In this document: positions 46,910 through 55,773 of the stretch, in pieces
How positions within the stretch are numbered: the first letter of the stretch is position 1
How the letters are laid out: each line of letters starts with the position of its first letter
Assembly (NCBI GenBank): GCA_029851415.1
Contig: CM056742.1
Coordinates: 94,602,748-94,666,747 of the forward strand
DNA: 64,000 nucleotides
Source: Eretmocerus hayati
Lineage: Eukaryota; Arthropoda; Insecta; Hymenoptera; Aphelinidae
Direction of reading: 5' to 3'
Program-made: the position numbers and the translations under genes
The notes under the pieces: generated by a model
Seen by the model: the letters and a program-made list of their open reading frames with translations, nothing else
Database searches by the model: none
What the model was told of the DNA's origin: nothing

Positions 46910-48531
46910 TCATTGCCGCTGTTCTCGAAGATGAACTTGTAATTTTATTGGCTCTCCTTCGAAATCCACCGGTTTTCCGTCTTGATCTTGAATACTCACA
47001 CTAATGTGATCAATTGTATGCACGTGAACGGGGTAATATATTCTATCCGATGGCACAATGTCAATGGAATATCCTGTTGGGACAAGTAGTGGAAATTCGA
47101 AAAGCGAATGACTCTCGACTCCGTTCAGATATGAGCCAGAGATGATGTCACAGATTAGTCTAATCATTGATATATTCTTGATCTCAACGAGTTCGCTAGA
47201 TGTATGCCAATGGTTAGCTTTCAAAATTGGCCCAGCTTCTTTATCGTTGGGAAATCCTAGAACAGATCCTATGCTGTGAGGCTGAGAAAAATCTACGTCG
47301 TAGTAGGAATACAACTCCACGCTCAGAGTTACTTTGTTAGCCCTAAGCGTGAATAGATATTCTTCAGCCTCCAAAGTCTTTTTTTTCACCGTTGCACAGT
47401 GGGGCTAAAAATCGATTTCGGGACAAGATTCAGCGCCACGCGAATCCTCAACCAATCGAAATGATTCAAACAGGATCGTTCCCGTCTTTTGACACTCTAC
47501 AAGATTCCTTCCCGGAGAATTTGATTTGGGGAGCTGCGGAGTCACATAATCGTGTTGGTTGATCAACCAAAAATCGTCGAAAATCGAGTCTCCTCGATCC
47601 TGGCGGCAATGTACGATTTTCTGGTTGGGCCCAAAACACATGTTCCTGGTCCCACTTGATAAGGGAAATACTCTCATTATTACAGAACTCCGGCAACCTA
47701 ACTTTAAATCAGGATTTCAGGCTCAACTACCTTGGTAATAAACCCCAATTATCAAAAATCGACTTTCTTCGATCCTGGCGGTAATGTACGGGGTTCTAAG
47801 CGGGCTCAAATCATAAGTTAGAGATACACAATATGTGAGCCCATGTTACAAGAATGCGCGAGCTTCATCCAAGGGCTTCAGAACTCTGCAATATCTCCCC
47901 TACTCACTTAGTACTCGAATATCATCGATATCCACGACCTCTTGGAGTATACGTCGATGTAGCATCACAAAATGTTCCTTCAAGGTGTCAACTCGACCTC
48001 AAATGCTTTTCGAACACCCCCACCTGGATTTGGAAATGATTGCAGTAAGGGGGACCTATTTATCACTCATCAGTACAAACTGATACTTCTTGTTTTTCAT
48101 CTTGATCGCCCTTCAACACGATCCTGGGCCTCCAGAGCTTCCCGAATTAGATTCTCCGGGCAGGTATCTTGTAGAGTAAGGAAAAATGAAGGAAAGCCCG
48201 TTTGAATGGTTTCGATCGGTTTAGAATCCGCGTGGCGCTGAATCTTGTCCCGAAATCGGTTTTTAGCCCCACTGTGCGTTGTATGGTAATCACTCACAAC
48301 TTTCCGTAATGTATCTTGTAAATCCTCTAGCTCGTAAGATCCGCGTGGTATGATATGTACCTGATTGTCAAAATGAAATCGATTATTATTCGAATTGACG
48401 TTACTAATTGAATTCACCGTTGTAAAATTGTTTAATGCAAGTTCGTAGCTTTTACTGCTAGCATCCACGTTCGGGGTTACGCTAGTGGTGAGGTTAGGTT
48501 CAACACCTGATATAGAATAAGTTTTAGACAT
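46910..48531 (-). pseudogene. Polinton penton (minor capsid) protein, split by a Transib-like insert
   Basis: The front part (start ATG at 48531; SISGVEPNL, SYELALNNFTTVNSI, IIPRGSYELEDL) and the rear part (47389-46910; GSVLGFPNDKE, PTGYSIDIVPSDRIYYPV, ISVSIQDQDGKPVDF) match the single jelly-roll penton of Polintons. They are separated by 882 bp plus a 5-bp duplication. Subtracting 887 bp from the span leaves 735 nt, a whole number of codons. The protein would cap the capsid vertices. Neighbours on the same strand are the protease (upstream) and major capsid (downstream). Confidence 0.85.
47395..48276. mobile_element. 882-bp Transib-like non-autonomous element
   Basis: The ends are CACAGTGGGGCTAAAAATCG at 47395 and its inverse ending CCCCACTGTG at 48276. 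The arms continue as inverted repeats for more than 80 bp (GATTTCGGGACAAGATTCAG, GCGCCACGCG). The flanks are CGTTG at 47390-47394 and 48277-48281. Terminal CACAGTG with a 5-bp GC-containing duplication is the signature of Transib elements. The interior has a direct repeat (TCGATCCTGGCGG at about 47597 and 47774). No transposase frame is present. Confidence 0.85.
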
Positions 48532-48557
48532 GACTGAATGAAGAATCGATGCGAGTC

Positions 48558-48917
48558 TCATTTTATACTTCTCAAAAATTGTAAGCAAAGTTGCCCGCAA
48601 TTTGTTTGATCATACGTTTGCCTGGGTATACGATTATACGTGATTCGACAATCTGAAGAACTGTTACGGAAATATCTAACTAATTCTGGTGGTGGGCTCA
48701 AAGCACCGAAAGAATCAAAATATCTAACCACGTTACCCTGTTTGCGCCAAGCGCACCAATGAGTGCCTTTATCAAGCAAATTAGCTAAGTTAAGCACACC
48801 ACATTCACGAAGCCAGGGAGAGTCGGGTAGAGTATCTCGAGCAAAGACACCTCTAAAATATTTTATATCCCTTGCAGCCCTTATAATGTCTCGCCCGCTC
48901 ATACTAAGTCTTTTCAC
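48558..48917 (-). CDS. pro: Adenain-type cysteine protease of the Polinton
   Basis: 119 codons, intact. The catalytic His lies in KGTHWCAW, the acidic residue in RYFDSFGAL, and the nucleophile Cys in DQTNCGQLCLQF, the order of the adenovirus protease (C5) family. Such enzymes mature capsid proteins. The length fits Polinton proteases. It starts 14 bases inside the end of the PLA2-like gene and is followed within 30 bases by the penton start. All three catalytic positions are retained. Confidence 0.88.
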   Translation of the reverse strand: MKRLSMSGRDIIRAARDIKYFRGVFARDTLPDSPWLRECGVLNLANLLDKGTHWCAWRKQGNVVRYFDSFGALSPPPELVRYFRNSSSDCRITYNRIPRQTYDQTNCGQLCLQFLRSIK

Positions 48918-49545
48918 ACTCGAAGACGTTTGGGGTTTTTTTTTTCTTAAGGCCAGAGTCTATCTTATTCCTATAAGGATTCAAATGAATTCCTTCTCCA
49001 CCTTCCTCGAGGGCTCTATGATGTCGAGATAACTCTTCTAAACGCTTCCTATTCGTCCTCATCTCAGAAACACTCTTCATAACATTAGCTGCTCCAGTAG
49101 CAAGTGCAGACAGAGCAGCAATCGTTGGCAAGGGTGGTAAAACGCCGCCCCTCCGAGCCAAAATCAACTCTCTCTTTTTTTTACCGCGAACTGCTCGTTT
49201 CCTCTTCCTCATGCCCATACCAAGTTTACGTTTGATTTTCATGATTTCATCCACTGCTCTGGCTGCGAGTCGTTCGGGAAAAGATGAGTCGTTTGCGTGG
49301 GAGAGCGATTCAGCCGCAGCTTGTAGTCGAGCGTCTGCCTCGTGTCGTTTTTCAAGATCTTGATTCAGCGAATACTCGATATCGTGGATGAGACAGGCGG
49401 TATCTAGCCTATTCTTGGGCTTGTCACCTCGTTCTAGCCTTTTTTTCAACCGAGTCCCTGGTCCACAGAAACGATATCCAGGAAGGTGTGCCTTAATTGG
49501 AATCTTGTTCATTAACGTATTAACGGAGCCTCTCCCTCTCTGCAT
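48904..49545 (-). CDS. PLA2-domain minor capsid-like protein
   Basis: 213 codons, intact. Residues about 17-60 contain YRFCGPGTRL, then CLIHDIEYS, the calcium-loop and His-Asp active site of secreted/parvoviral-type phospholipase A2. A basic arginine/lysine-rich stretch (MGMRKRKRAVRGKKKREL) and a hydrophobic Ala-rich segment (LPTIAALSALATGAANVM) follow, resembling adenovirus-type core or minor capsid proteins. In capsid particles such domains help breach endosomal membranes; whether this copy is active is unknown. It is the first gene of the minus-strand cluster, divergent from the ATPase across about 40 bp. Confidence 0.82.
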   Translation of the reverse strand: MQRGRGSVNTLMNKIPIKAHLPGYRFCGPGTRLKKRLERGDKPKNRLDTACLIHDIEYSLNQDLEKRHEADARLQAAAESLSHANDSSFPERLAARAVDEIMKIKRKLGMGMRKRKRAVRGKKKRELILARRGGVLPPLPTIAALSALATGAANVMKSVSEMRTNRKRLEELSRHHRALEEGGEGIHLNPYRNKIDSGLKKKKTPNVFECEKT

Positions 49546-49582
49546 TGGAAACTAATCTCATAATTAAAAATACCATATTTAT

Positions 49583-51358
49583 ATGCTGATCCCATCAAAA
49601 AATTCAGTAGTCAAGATGAGATTCGTCAAGCAAAAGGAGGGGATAGCCGTGTTGAACCTAGATAATTGCTCAGGAAGAGAGACCATGAGCGAGCATGGTA
49701 AACTACTGCCGTGCAACCTACGCGCATTATTCATCGGTCCGAGTGGTTGCGAAAAAACGAATGCTTTGCTATCGTTAATATTCGCGCCGAATGGATTAGC
49801 ATTCGAGAATATATATCTATATTCCAAGAGCTTGTATCAAGCGAAATATCGTCTGTTGAAGGCTGTTATGAATGAGCTAGAGGATATGAATTTCTACGAA
49901 TCGACAAACAGTGAGGAGATCATTGATCCGAAAGATGCAAAGCCGAATTCGCTGCTCATTTTTGACGATGTTGCTAATCAAAATCATCACTTATTACTAC
50001 CTCATTTTTGCATGTCTAGACATTTTGGACTGGACATATTTTTTCTCACACAATCCTACACGAGTGCTCCAAAAAAACTATGCCGTGATAATTTGAACTT
50101 TTTAGTTATTTTTAGTGTTGATGATACAACTCTCCGAGTGATATACCATTCCCACGTTAGTTCCGATATGACTTGGGAAGAATTCAAATCCATGTGCTCA
50201 GCTTGTTGGTCAACCGGTGAGTATGATTTCTGTGTGATTGATAAAACGTCACCGAAAAATAAAGGTAGATACAGACGAAATTATGATACATTCATAACAT
50301 TCGATCAGTCTGACGGTGAGCGTCAAAATGGTGAGATCGAAGGCGAAGCCAGTGAAGAGAGTGCTTCAAAAAAAGGAAGAAAAACTGAGATTGAGAAGAA
50401 GAAGAAAGAAAAAACTGAGATCGCGAAGAAAATAGCCAAGGCTTCGTCAGCAATTCGCAAAAAAAGTAGCGCTCTGAAAATTGCAAAATCAGCTCTTCGT
50501 GATGAGGCAATCGAGAATCTTCAGCCTATAGTTCAGCCTTTGGAGAAGTTAGTTAGCCAACAAGAAAGAATAATCGATGATGGAAAACTGAAAAATGAGC
50601 TAATCGATGAGCCAATGGAAAACGACAGCGATGAAGGTGGTGTAGAAGAAGATCGGAGGATCATAGACATCCCAAGGCGTTCAAGTTTCAACGAAGAGCG
50701 TCTCAACGCGAGCATATCTCTGCCCACGCCTGCGTCTTCTTCTTTTCTGCACCCGAACAAAACCCGCAGCCGACAATATGTCGAAGAGGTATACTCTACC
50801 GATAATGATGAGTCAAGCATCGTGGACGATGAACCATCTCTCGAAAAATCGATTCAACGGATCGTTGAAAATCCACGAGAATGGACCAACTTTCAAGATT
50901 TTCTTCATAACAATTTAGGTGCTCTGTCGCTTCGTTATCTCTCGGATTCTATTAAGCAAAACAAAGGTTCAGATTTGACCTATGGCCCATATTATCAAGA
51001 TAATCAATTAATGTTAGGCTCCTTAACGCTCGATTTTGATAGAAATAATGACGTTCTACTCATAGAACGCGACCATGTTGTTCAGCCAACGATTGGAATC
51101 TATGAATTAATCTTTAAGGCGAATCCTCAAAACTATAGATCGCATGATTTGATGAGGTACAAGAAAATTTTGGAGTGGACCAATGCTCATAGACGAGATC
51201 ATGATCCCAATAAACGGATTATTAGTTCAAAAAGTGAAAAATATAAGAACGTTATTGGTCCACTCTTCGTAAAATCAAATAGGCTCAGGGCTGCGAAAAC
51301 TCGTGAAAAGCATAGACAACGATACTCTGACTCTGCGAGGGCAAAAAACAGGAGTTGA
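49583..51358 (+). CDS. Packaging-type ATPase fused to a conserved C-terminal domain
   Basis: One 591-residue frame. The first ~240 residues are a FtsK/HerA-type genome-packaging ATPase with a Walker A-like GPSGCEKTN, a Walker B LLIFDDV and a sensor-like FFLTQSY. The Walker A glycine before the Lys is Glu here, which should weaken or abolish ATP binding. After an acidic and Lys-rich linker (KKKKEKTEIAKKIAKAS, coiled coil) comes a C-terminal domain with LTYGPYYQDNQLMLGSLTLD, GIYELIFKANP and EWTNAHRRDHD, found in arthropod Polinton-linked proteins (probably the DUF8207 type; name from memory). The likely start is MRF at 49616 or the upstream Met at 49583. Confidence 0.85.
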   Translation: MLIPSKNSVVKMRFVKQKEGIAVLNLDNCSGRETMSEHGKLLPCNLRALFIGPSGCEKTNALLSLIFAPNGLAFENIYLYSKSLYQAKYRLLKAVMNELEDMNFYESTNSEEIIDPKDAKPNSLLIFDDVANQNHHLLLPHFCMSRHFGLDIFFLTQSYTSAPKKLCRDNLNFLVIFSVDDTTLRVIYHSHVSSDMTWEEFKSMCSACWSTGEYDFCVIDKTSPKNKGRYRRNYDTFITFDQSDGERQNGEIEGEASEESASKKGRKTEIEKKKKEKTEIAKKIAKASSAIRKKSSALKIAKSALRDEAIENLQPIVQPLEKLVSQQERIIDDGKLKNELIDEPMENDSDEGGVEEDRRIIDIPRRSSFNEERLNASISLPTPASSSFLHPNKTRSRQYVEEVYSTDNDESSIVDDEPSLEKSIQRIVENPREWTNFQDFLHNNLGALSLRYLSDSIKQNKGSDLTYGPYYQDNQLMLGSLTLDFDRNNDVLLIERDHVVQPTIGIYELIFKANPQNYRSHDLMRYKKILEWTNAHRRDHDPNKRIISSKSEKYKNVIGPLFVKSNRLRAAKTREKHRQRYSDSARAKNRS

Positions 51359-51566
51359 ATAAGTTTGGTGGAATGATGTCAACGAGATTTGCTCACGCTT
51401 AGATCTCTGTTTACGTTCTATGCAAGCTGGGAATGAGTCACTTAGGAACGAAGTAATTTCTCTAATTGAGGAGCTCAGAGAAGCTGGGTTTATCCTATAA
51501 ATAAGAAATTTGATCCACGTTTGAATCATTACGTCTCTACAATTTGAAGAGAACAATTGTGTGAAA

Positions 51567-51779
51567 ATGGAGAAAAGCTCGTCTAAAGTTCTCGAGGATG
51601 GAACCTCAAGATTATCGTCGTCTACTTCGAATCTATCTAGAACTAAGAATAATCAGGATCAGGATTTGTCTCTTGATTTGGGAGCAAAGTCTGGAGGAGG
51701 ATCAGCTGTACCGCAAGCCAGTGCCTCGGGAGAACGTGAAAAGGTGCTCGATGCAGTAGCCGGTATGTGCGATAATTAA
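51567..51779 (+). CDS. Small Ser-rich ORF, unknown
   Basis: 70 codons from the ATG at 51567; hydrophilic, rich in Ser, Asp and Gly. A GTATGT donor-like site at 51763 near its end suggests it may be a first exon, but I could not find a phase-compatible acceptor into the next gene. Same strand as, and about 200 bp after, the ATPase gene. Confidence 0.4.
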   Translation: MEKSSSKVLEDGTSRLSSSTSNLSRTKNNQDQDLSLDLGAKSGGGSAVPQASASGEREKVLDAVAGMCDN

Positions 51780-51821
51780 TTATGCAAGCTCGTGTGGTGA
51801 ATTACGTTTTAATTATATGCA

Positions 51822-52865
51822 ATGTGTATGGGAGACTCTATTTCTGTGGAGGAAAATGATGAGATTAACAAGACCATTCTCTCACTGGATGAAACAGGAA
51901 CTAAGTTTATGGTGGAAAATATGGATGAAAATGAGACAAAGCTGATGGAAAAGCTAGCTGCAACATTCCACGCTGTGGACTTGAATATGTTCCATGTGAA
52001 AAATGAAGTAGTTAGGAACACTCGGAAAATGAATGATAATTTTGATGCTGTGAAATCGGAAATCCGTGCCTTTATCACGAATATGAATCAAAAAATTCTA
52101 GCTCTCGAGCGTCGGGAAGAATTACGTGAGGAAAACATGGAGGATTTTGAGACCAGGTTCAAGAAGAATGAAATGTTATTCACTGATGCTAAGAAAAGTT
52201 TGGTTCAAAGCCAAGGAGATAATCTCCATTTCAAAAGTCAAGTGATCAATTTGACCAAAGTATTCATGGATCACTCCGCAGTTTCCGAGGAAAAGTTTGA
52301 TAGAATCGACGAATCAAATGCTGATATGATGGATAGCATCAAGGATATGAAAAAATCTATCACAAATTTGAAAGACGTATACGTGGAAATCAACAATGAT
52401 TTTGTTAACCTCAAGGACTTTATTCACAAAGAGATTAATGATGTGCATTCGGTTGTAGCAGGTCATTTGACTACCGAGCTGATTGGATTGAAAAAATCTC
52501 ACTACAATTTATCCGAGCGTGTTGAGAAGAATAGCGAGCATTATGATTTCAAATTTATGGAATCTTCGTCGCTAGCTGATAGTATGATTGATCGTCAAGG
52601 AGAGACCAATAATAAGATCGTTGAGATGAAGGAAGAATTGATGATTGGATATGAAGAGATGAAAAATGTAGTTCAGGGTTTCTGTGAAAGGATGGAAGAA
52701 TATAGACAGATGCTAGAACATCTCAGGCAGAAGCAGGAGAGAGCCGGAGCTGTGGAAGAGCAACTTGAGCGGAAAATTCAGCAGAATCATGCAAGCATCG
52801 AGAACGTTAATTTGAAGATTACCCGTCTGGACCAGAACATTCGCGCTCGCGTGCGAATGGAATGA
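51822..52865 (+). CDS. Long coiled-coil protein, unknown function
   Basis: 347 codons, intact, acidic and Lys/Glu/Asn-rich, with heptad patterns almost throughout (for example FDAVKSEIRAFITNMNQKIL, LRQKQERAGAVEEQLERKI). No enzyme motif is seen. The start may be MCMGDS at 51822 or MGDS at 51828. It lies between the Polinton ATPase and the exon array, all on plus, so it may be an accessory or fibre-like protein of the element. AATAAA at about 52969 could serve as its poly(A) signal. Confidence 0.65.
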   Translation: MCMGDSISVEENDEINKTILSLDETGTKFMVENMDENETKLMEKLAATFHAVDLNMFHVKNEVVRNTRKMNDNFDAVKSEIRAFITNMNQKILALERREELREENMEDFETRFKKNEMLFTDAKKSLVQSQGDNLHFKSQVINLTKVFMDHSAVSEEKFDRIDESNADMMDSIKDMKKSITNLKDVYVEINNDFVNLKDFIHKEINDVHSVVAGHLTTELIGLKKSHYNLSERVEKNSEHYDFKFMESSSLADSMIDRQGETNNKIVEMKEELMIGYEEMKNVVQGFCERMEEYRQMLEHLRQKQERAGAVEEQLERKIQQNHASIENVNLKITRLDQNIRARVRME

Positions 52866-52995
52866 TTTATGCTTGAAACCCACGCTTGAACTCAACATTC
52901 GCGCTTGTAGTCCATGGCATTCACGTAATTATTGTAGTCATATGATATCATCATGTATATCTTTATTCAATAAAAGCATGCTATAGAATTCAATT

Positions 52996-53223
52996 GTGTC
53001 ATCATTTAATTTTGAAGGTGTTCAACAACGAAACCTTCAAACGATGGTAGCTATACCTCCCGTCTTCAAACGACGTCAGCTATACCCAAACTTGATCGAT
53101 GGTATCTATTATAAAAAAGCGCAAATTCTAACATCTGATCAGTCTATCGCTGTTGTCTCTATCCGTTGTGTATTTCCGTGTGAATTTGTTAAAAGTCTGA
53201 GAGCCGATTTAGTGCAGGTCTAA
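52996..53223 (+). CDS. Small hypothetical ORF, possible diverged family member
   Basis: 75 codons; it contains YPNLIDGIYYKKAQI, which loosely resembles the conserved Y-Y/F-x-x-G box of the downstream units. It ends just before the TATAAA box of the array. Coding status is uncertain. Confidence 0.3.
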   Translation: MSSFNFEGVQQRNLQTMVAIPPVFKRRQLYPNLIDGIYYKKAQILTSDQSIAVVSIRCVFPCEFVKSLRADLVQV

Positions 53224-53226
53224 CAG

Positions 53227-53232
53227 TATAAA
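53227..53232 (+). promoter_or_regulatory. TATA-box-like TATAAA upstream of the exon array
   Basis: TATAAA 24 bp before the ATG of exon 1. If used at normal spacing the leader would be only a few bases long. Confidence 0.35.
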
Positions 53233-53255
53233 CCAAGGCGCAATACAACTCAAAA

Positions 53256-53280
53256 ATGGTTTTCGGAATCGGTTACGAGG
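53256..53280 (+). CDS. Exon 1 of the array: short common N-terminal exon
   Basis: An ATG in good context (AAAAATGG) encodes MVFGIGYE and the first base of the next codon, followed at once by a strong GTAAGT donor. No other donor of this quality lies before any of the downstream units. Confidence 0.65.
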
Positions 53281-53340
53281 GTAAGTAGTCACATATTTTC
53301 CAAACTATTTCCTATAGTTGATTGCATGTGCCTCTTACAG
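53281..53340 (+). other. Intron, 60 nt, exon 1 to exon 2A
   Basis: GTAAGT donor, pyrimidine-rich CCTCTTACAG acceptor, phase 1. Length is similar to the polB introns (55 and 65 nt). Confidence 0.7.
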
Positions 53341-53681
53341 GGCATTTAGAGATCTTAGAGGCAGTGCGAGTCAAAAAGCAGAGAGACTACTTAGCAGCTT
53401 TCAATCTATTTCTCATGATCGAGCCCCATTTAGACTTGTCTTATGATTTTAGCATAGTTTTCACAACATCTAATTTCTATTATGAAAGAACGAATTATTT
53501 TAAGAAGCTAATAGATAGTTCATATGAGATAGATTATCAGAAAACAATGTTTAGACCAAATCTCGATATGATGTATTTTAAAAAGGGGAATATTTGTGAG
53601 ATGGTGCATTTTATTCATGAATTCAAATATATGATTAAAGAGATGTTTCTTGTGCACATCAGAATGAGAAAAAACAAATAG
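53341..53681 (+). CDS. Array unit 2A (exon 2), ~113-residue family protein
   Basis: Joined in phase 1 to exon 1. The family pattern seen here is GHLEILEAV at the front, FSIVF in the middle, SSYEID, then YFKKGNICEMVHFI and LVHIRM near the end. The family is not recognised; no signal peptide, membrane segment or enzyme motif is evident. The open frame runs to a TAG-type stop at 53681. Confidence 0.65.
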
Positions 53682-53702
53682 TTCTTCTAGTCCAGCGCTC
53701 AG

Positions 53703-54094
53703 TATTGGAGGTGTGTCTTTCAAATCTAAGACTATATAGCGACGAAAGAATGAGTTATTATTAAGCCTTCCACGATTACCTTACGAACCAGTCAGACTTT
53801 GATGACTCATGCACCTTTCACCTGTTATATGAAACAAATGTGTTTTATTCACCCTCCTATTTCGAAAGGAAACTATTAGTTTCTAGCAACTATGAAATTG
53901 ATTTCACTAGAAAATATGTAGCAAGCTTGCCTTGTCCATATTTTTTCATTGGCAACGCTCATCAAATATTCATATTCATTACATCTTACGGTTTTTGTTT
54001 TGAGTATGCTCAATTTGTAGATTCAAAAATCAAATATCCTTCCAGAGCAAATGCTAATTCTAGTGAGATTGCTGAACATACTAATGGACTATGA
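53703..54094 (+). pseudogene. Array unit 2B, decayed
   Basis: An acceptor-like GCTCAG ends at 53702. From there the phase-1 frame gives LEVCLSNL and continues to NYEIDFTRKY, YFFIGNAHQIFIFI and YAQFVDSKI, the family layout. It has one in-frame TAA at 53762 and has lost its normal stop, running into unit 2C. Confidence 0.55.
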
Positions 54095-54392
54095 TGAAAA
54101 ACGGGACAGTTGCACAATCGTCTACAAAGAATTCAAACGTTTCGAACGATTTTTGGATGATAGAGTAATATTTCCTCTAGTTTTTGGAACAAACTACTAT
54201 TGGACCTCAAAAAATTATGATTTTAAGATGTTAAGGAACAGTGGATGGACTATAGATGAAAGTGGTCTATTCAAACCCAAGTTCGCTTCTACTTTCTATT
54301 ATCGTGGATTTCTGAAACAAATTTTTGAAATGTTAGAAAAAAACTATCATTGCATGACTTTTATTCAGATTGTGAAACTAAAACGAACGTAA
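54046..54392 (+). CDS. Array unit 2C
   Basis: Acceptor CCTTCCAG ends at 54045; the phase-1 frame begins E-Q-M-L-I-L. Family words are VIFPLVFGTNYYW, NSGWTIDESG, YYRGFLKQIFEML and IQIVKLKR. It could also start at its own ATG (54051). It stops at 54392, about 10 bases before the acceptor of 2D. Confidence 0.6.
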
Positions 54393-54402
54393 ATTGTTTC
54401 AG

Positions 54403-54758
54403 AGCAAATGAGAATTGTGCAACGTATCGTGGGTTATATTGAACTGTTTTTCTCCCACAGTAAATTCGAGCTAGAAGATGTATTCGCTGAATATGAGCAG
54501 AACAAATCGCTCTATGACTATAGTCAGATATTAACAATGATTTTCACTAAACATCCATGGGCTTGGCATACTCATACTCTAACTGAATTAAGGAATAGTT
54601 GTTGGGAAGTAGACCCAACTGATTCAAACTATAATCCATATTTAACCGCAGAGTACTATGCTATAGGAAATATTCATCACATAGTCAGTATACTCGATCA
54701 AGATATGCCATGTATCTTAAATGTACAATTCGTTAGATTGAGACTGAAAAATCTTTGA
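54403..54758 (+). CDS. Array unit 2D
   Basis: Acceptor TTGTTTCAG ends at 54402; the phase-1 frame begins E-Q-M-R-I-V and continues with RIVGYIELFF, ILTMIF, NSCWEVDPT, YYAIGNIHHIVSIL and NVQFVRLRL. Its stop TGA lies inside the acceptor tract of 2E. It could start at its own ATG (54408). Confidence 0.6.
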
Positions 54759-54761
54759 CAG

Positions 54762-55114
54762 GTGAAAGGGAGATTTTAAGAGCGAAGCTACAACATGTGG
54801 ATTACAATAAAATTTTAGAATTCATCTGTAATGTCAAAGTTAAATTCACTTATATTCACTCTGTAATTTTCAATATGAAAAGAACTGCGATAGTTAATAA
54901 GAAATTTAACAAATTCAAAAAGAGTAAATTTGAAATCGATCTCAATTCATGTGAATATAATAAATTGATTTCGAAAGATTATTATAAGAGAGGAGACGTA
55001 TTTCAAATGTTGAGATTTCTAGAAAAATATAAGAAATGTATAGTCAATCTTCAATTGGTGTTTCTTCGTCCTAGAATAACAATTGTTAATTTCCGAAAGG
55101 TCAAAAACAAATGA
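54762..55114 (+). CDS. Array unit 2E
   Basis: Acceptor TCTTTGACAG ends at 54761; the phase-1 frame begins G-E-R-E-I-L, the same opening as unit 2A (G-H-L-E-I-L). There is no ATG near the front of this unit: the first in-frame Met is about 40 codons in, past the conserved start. Initiation on its own is therefore unlikely and splicing is the simpler explanation. Later words are SVIFNMKR, KFEIDLN, YYKRGDVFQMLRFL and NLQLVFLR. Confidence 0.6.
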
Positions 55115-55437
55115 TCGAAGAGTTGATTGGATATCGTGAATTTTATTACACTTATTGTTTAATGTGTTGGGAAATCGAGCACATTTTCATATATTCAATT
55201 GTCTTTAATATTAAGCGTAATTGTAAAAATACCACCTTTGAAAAATTAAAAGATAGTATTTGGATAGTTGATACATCAAAATGCAATCACAATCCTTCAA
55301 TTTCTTGCGATTATTTAATAAGAGGAGATATAGGCGATGTCTTGAAAGAATTATTTGGAAGCTTTCATATTATAAAGAACCCACAAATCGTTCAATTGAA
55401 ATTAAATCTGCCGGGAATAAGGTTCAATACAAATTAA
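55100..55437 (+). CDS. Array unit 2F
   Basis: Acceptor CCGAAAG ends at 55099 (weaker than the others); the phase-1 frame begins G-Q-K-Q-M-I-E. Family words are ELIGYREFYY, YSIVFNIKR, DSIWIVDTSKC, YLIRGDIGDVL and NPQIVQLKL. It overlaps the end of 2E by 15 bases. It could start at its own ATG (55111). Confidence 0.55.
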
Positions 55438-55451
55438 ATCTTTCATTCCAG

Positions 55452-55773
55452 AACAATTGAGAGCAATTAAATCAGTCCTCGTCGAATCGAACGAAGAACA
55501 TCTCAAAGCTCTGGAAACATTTCAAGGAATCGAAAGAAAAATGGATAGAACTATTATTTCTCTATCATCTTTGAGAGTAACTGTCCATTCCCAATATTCT
55601 TAGATTACCTCACTAGTAGGTGGGTAGTTGATACAGATAAATGTGAATTTGATTCATCCTTTTCAATATCACATTATTTTCGAGGCGATGTTGGAGAAAT
55701 TATTAAATTTCTACATATTTATCGATCAAATATTGAAAATGTACAAGTTGTAGTATTGAAAGATAGGAAATGA
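55452..55773 (+). pseudogene. Array unit 2G, frameshifted
   Basis: Acceptor TTCATTCCAG ends at 55451; the phase-1 frame begins E-Q-L-R-A-I and stops near 55600. The second half continues in another frame with RWVVDTDKCEFD, YFRGDVGEIIKFL and NVQVVVLK to a stop at 55773. AATAAA at 55830 follows and could be the common poly(A) signal of the array. Confidence 0.5.

Noticed and set aside
51763..51851. Intron joining the small Ser-rich ORF to the coiled-coil ORF
   Set aside because: The donor GTATGT is good, but the best acceptor gives an immediate stop in the required phase.
54381..54402. Micro-introns between consecutive array units making one long protein
   Set aside because: Gaps between units are only about 3-15 nt, or overlap, far below a functional intron length, and each unit ends in its own stop.
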